64,000 bases of DNA from Balanoglossus misakiensis (taxonomy: Eukaryota > Hemichordata): positions 3,100,001-3,164,000 of the forward strand of contig CM082586.2 in the NCBI GenBank assembly GCA_040954595.2, written 5' to 3'. A program made the position numbers and the translations under genes. A model generated the notes under the pieces. That model searched no databases. It was not told the DNA's origin and was given only the letters and a program-made list of their open reading frames with translations. This document shows positions 62,001 through 64,000 of the stretch, in pieces (within the stretch, counting starts at the first letter, position 1; each line of letters starts with the position of its first letter).

Positions 62001-62560
62001 GCTCCATTCTGATTGGCTAGCCCTAACCTTGAAGCCTATCAACTCCCAATCACCGCCCAGCTTGCTGGTGTCGCATAAATAATAAGTCATCTGGTCTGTT
62101 CTTTAATGCTTTCTGTATTAACCTCTGCGGGGATGAATGTCACTGGGGCATACATGCATCATTCAGGGAGTTGGGAGTAATTAACCTGTTTAGCGCCGGT
62201 TGCACGCGATAAAGGCAGCCAGCTCATTCACCACTGCTGAAACACATAAAACAAATAACTGGCCAGCTTGATCAAGTGTAACACAGTAGACTGGTGGTTT
62301 TAAAGACAAAGTGGTGCTAATTAGGTCCTCCAGTGCAGGGAACGGCACTTGACATGGCGTTTACTTAAGCTGTTTACTCTGAGGTCCGAACGACATACCT
62401 GTGTAATGTAACGAGGCCTTGAGGAGTGCTTTTTTTATGTAACCGAAGACGTCACATCACCGTTCACTGAAAACCTTCACTGCATAAACAGAAAGCAAGC
62501 AGTATTCAGTTGCAACTACTGATTGCCCTTCAAAATCAAAGACGAACTTGCCGTGTGAAA

Positions 62561-62722
62561 AAGTAAACAAACACAATAACGACAGATTATTAAAAATTAA
62601 ATATGCCGGTAATACTGCAGAAATTATATTAAAATGCTATAATATAAAGTAAACAAACAAAATAACGGCATGGCAGATTATTGAACATTAAATATGCTGG
62701 TAATACTGCAGAAATATTATTA
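62561..62722 (+). repeat. Imperfect tandem duplication, unit about 80 bp
   Basis: The segments 62561-62640 and 62647-62722 share AAGTAAACAAACA, AATAACG, CAGATTATT, ATTAAATATGC and GGTAATACTGCAGAAAT in the same order, with small indels. Non-coding. Confidence 0.8.
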
Positions 62723-63212
62723 ACGTGCAATCTGTACAATTTTATCATGCCCCCCCCCCCTAGCCAGTAGTACAAATGTAGAACTAAACCCATAACTTTT
62801 TGCCAGCAACATACTGTACCGCGTGTGGTGAGAAGCGGGCGGAGCTATGGATCACTGGGGAAAAGATATTCAGAGCTTACTGTGCAAGTGTTACGCATTT
62901 CAGTTGCTTAAGAAGAGGAACTATGAATATGATTGGGAATGGCATTTGCGAGAGAAATCACGGCAGTGTAAATCGCGAAATGCTGTTTGATCTGCCCCAC
63001 TGACCAAGTTCTCTTGTTTATCCCGCTGTTTCAGATGATTTATGGATCTGACTGTTTTTTTTTCTCACAGGACACAGCTGGCTGCCCCAGCCTGCCTCGT
63101 TTTCATACTAACTATATCATCCTCGCTGCCATTTATCTTGGTATGGCTCCACATGTACATGTAATGAACGCAAAGCACTATTCATAACGCACACGCATGC
63201 ACACGCTTACAG

Positions 63213-63216
<4 letters not shown>

Positions 63217-63254
<38 letters not shown>
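63217..63254 (+). repeat. (AC)19 microsatellite
   Basis: A clean AC dinucleotide run of about 38 bp. Confidence 0.95.
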
Positions 63255-63256
<2 letters not shown>

Positions 63257-64000
63257 CCCATTTGAAGAAACAACCGCGTCTCCTTCTGAGATATAATGAT
63301 GTTTTTTGGCGGGGTTATTTGTGTGAAAGTGTATTTGTTTCTGTCATTCCACATTCTGAAACGCTGTAACCAATTACATGTATGTCTAACCATCACGGCT
63401 ACTCATATCCGGTAAAAGATTCAAAGTCGCATATTGTGATGATAATTTTGGTATTTGCGTACATGTTATATGGATTTTGTCCTCATGTTATATTCACAAG
63501 TACAGCAATGGGCCGTGAAGCTGAGGACGGATCTCAAATCACGAAAGCTTCAAAATACAGATAATCTCCGTAACGAAAAAAAAGATCTGAAACGATGATG
63601 AATGCAAACAAAGTAGCATTTTATACAGTACTAAAACACAGGATCAGATAAAATGTCATGGAACACTGATTGTTGTAAAATGTTCTCAATTGCGGAGAAC
63701 TAAGTTTTTTGTCTGAGATACGGAAGTCTGACGGTAGGGAAGATCATCTTCGCTCTTTGAAGATACCTAATCTTCACCATGGGGTCCCATGTATTAAATT
63801 CTCATAAGTCGCTGTGTTTTCAATTTCGTGCAGCTGCACGTGACCAAGTGATAGTTTATTGAAAACCACTCATGCGCAAAATCAAATAAAGGATAAATGT
63901 ACCTATAATAGCTGAAAATTAACTTGCTATGTCTTCTGAAGACATGGGAAGGATGTGTAAATCTACATTCTTTGTGTCTTTCAAGTTCTGGTTCATTGAA

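Larger units (their letters stand above)
57561..64000. other. Gene-poor right end
   Basis: AT-rich sequence without a recognisable coding exon. It contains two related GGACAATAAAGATA ends (58791-58804 and 58967-58980), an imperfect tandem duplication of about 80 bp (62561-62722), a short C run near 62751-62760 and a long (CA)n tract. No tRNA or rRNA gene was seen. Confidence 0.5.

Overview
This is animal nuclear DNA. It holds split genes with GT-AG introns of about 100 bp to 5 kb, orthologues of conserved metazoan genes, short dinucleotide repeats, homopolymer C runs and small palindromic repeats. The protein content (EFHC1, FBXO10, MCM3, CLK2-type kinase, TSEN34, MRPL53, CCDC174, an intronless TRIM/NHL gene, an NRY-motif rhodopsin-class GPCR) fits an invertebrate deuterostome. 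A lancelet or an acorn worm is most likely, but the sequence alone does not settle this. No prokaryotic operon, CRISPR array or intact transposase was seen.

Layout, left to right: the 5' part of NAPRT (minus, running off the left edge); an intronless GPCR (minus, 4402-5658); MCM3 (minus, 19 coding exons, 8477-14014) head-to-head with TSEN34 (plus, 14405-21767). The 5.1-kb last intron of TSEN34 carries an oppositely oriented, intronless TRIM/NHL gene (18118-20370). Next come a two-exon gene for an unrecognised basic, disordered protein (plus, 22472-24344), tail-to-tail with a CLK2-type LAMMER kinase (minus, 25262-29822), itself head-to-head with MRPL53 (plus, 30927-31627). Then a ten-exon zinc dipeptidase (plus, 32301-36232) is tail-to-tail with intronless CCDC174 (minus, 36654-38132). 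An ASB-type ankyrin/SOCS-box gene (plus, 39817-41151), EFHC1 (plus, 42317-45955) and FBXO10 (minus, 48124-53134) follow. From about 53.2 kb to the right edge I could assign no protein; there is a possible promoter/first-exon zone near 56.4-57.6 kb.

Exon models for MCM3 (817 aa), TSEN34 (466), CLK (482), MRPL53 (112), dipeptidase (455), EFHC1 (645) and FBXO10 (974) were built by hand from splice signals. Each stays in frame throughout and gives a length close to that known for the vertebrate family, except that TSEN34 is longer (human about 310) because of an expanded linker. The genes do not form one pathway. They are mostly housekeeping genes: DNA replication licensing, tRNA splicing, SR-protein phosphorylation, mitochondrial translation, NAD salvage, and two E3-ligase substrate adaptors (ASB, FBXO10). 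EFHC1 is a ciliary gene.

Points most worth a second look: a decayed partial duplicate of the MCM3 last exon that appears to supply the MCM3 poly(A) signal; the TRIM gene nested in TSEN34; an E2F site in the MCM3/TSEN34 divergent promoter; an RFX X-box-like motif just upstream of EFHC1; a conserved CaaX prenylation motif on FBXO10; a dipeptidase anchored by an N-terminal membrane helix rather than GPI; an unrecognised 578-aa gene; and small non-autonomous palindromic repeat families.
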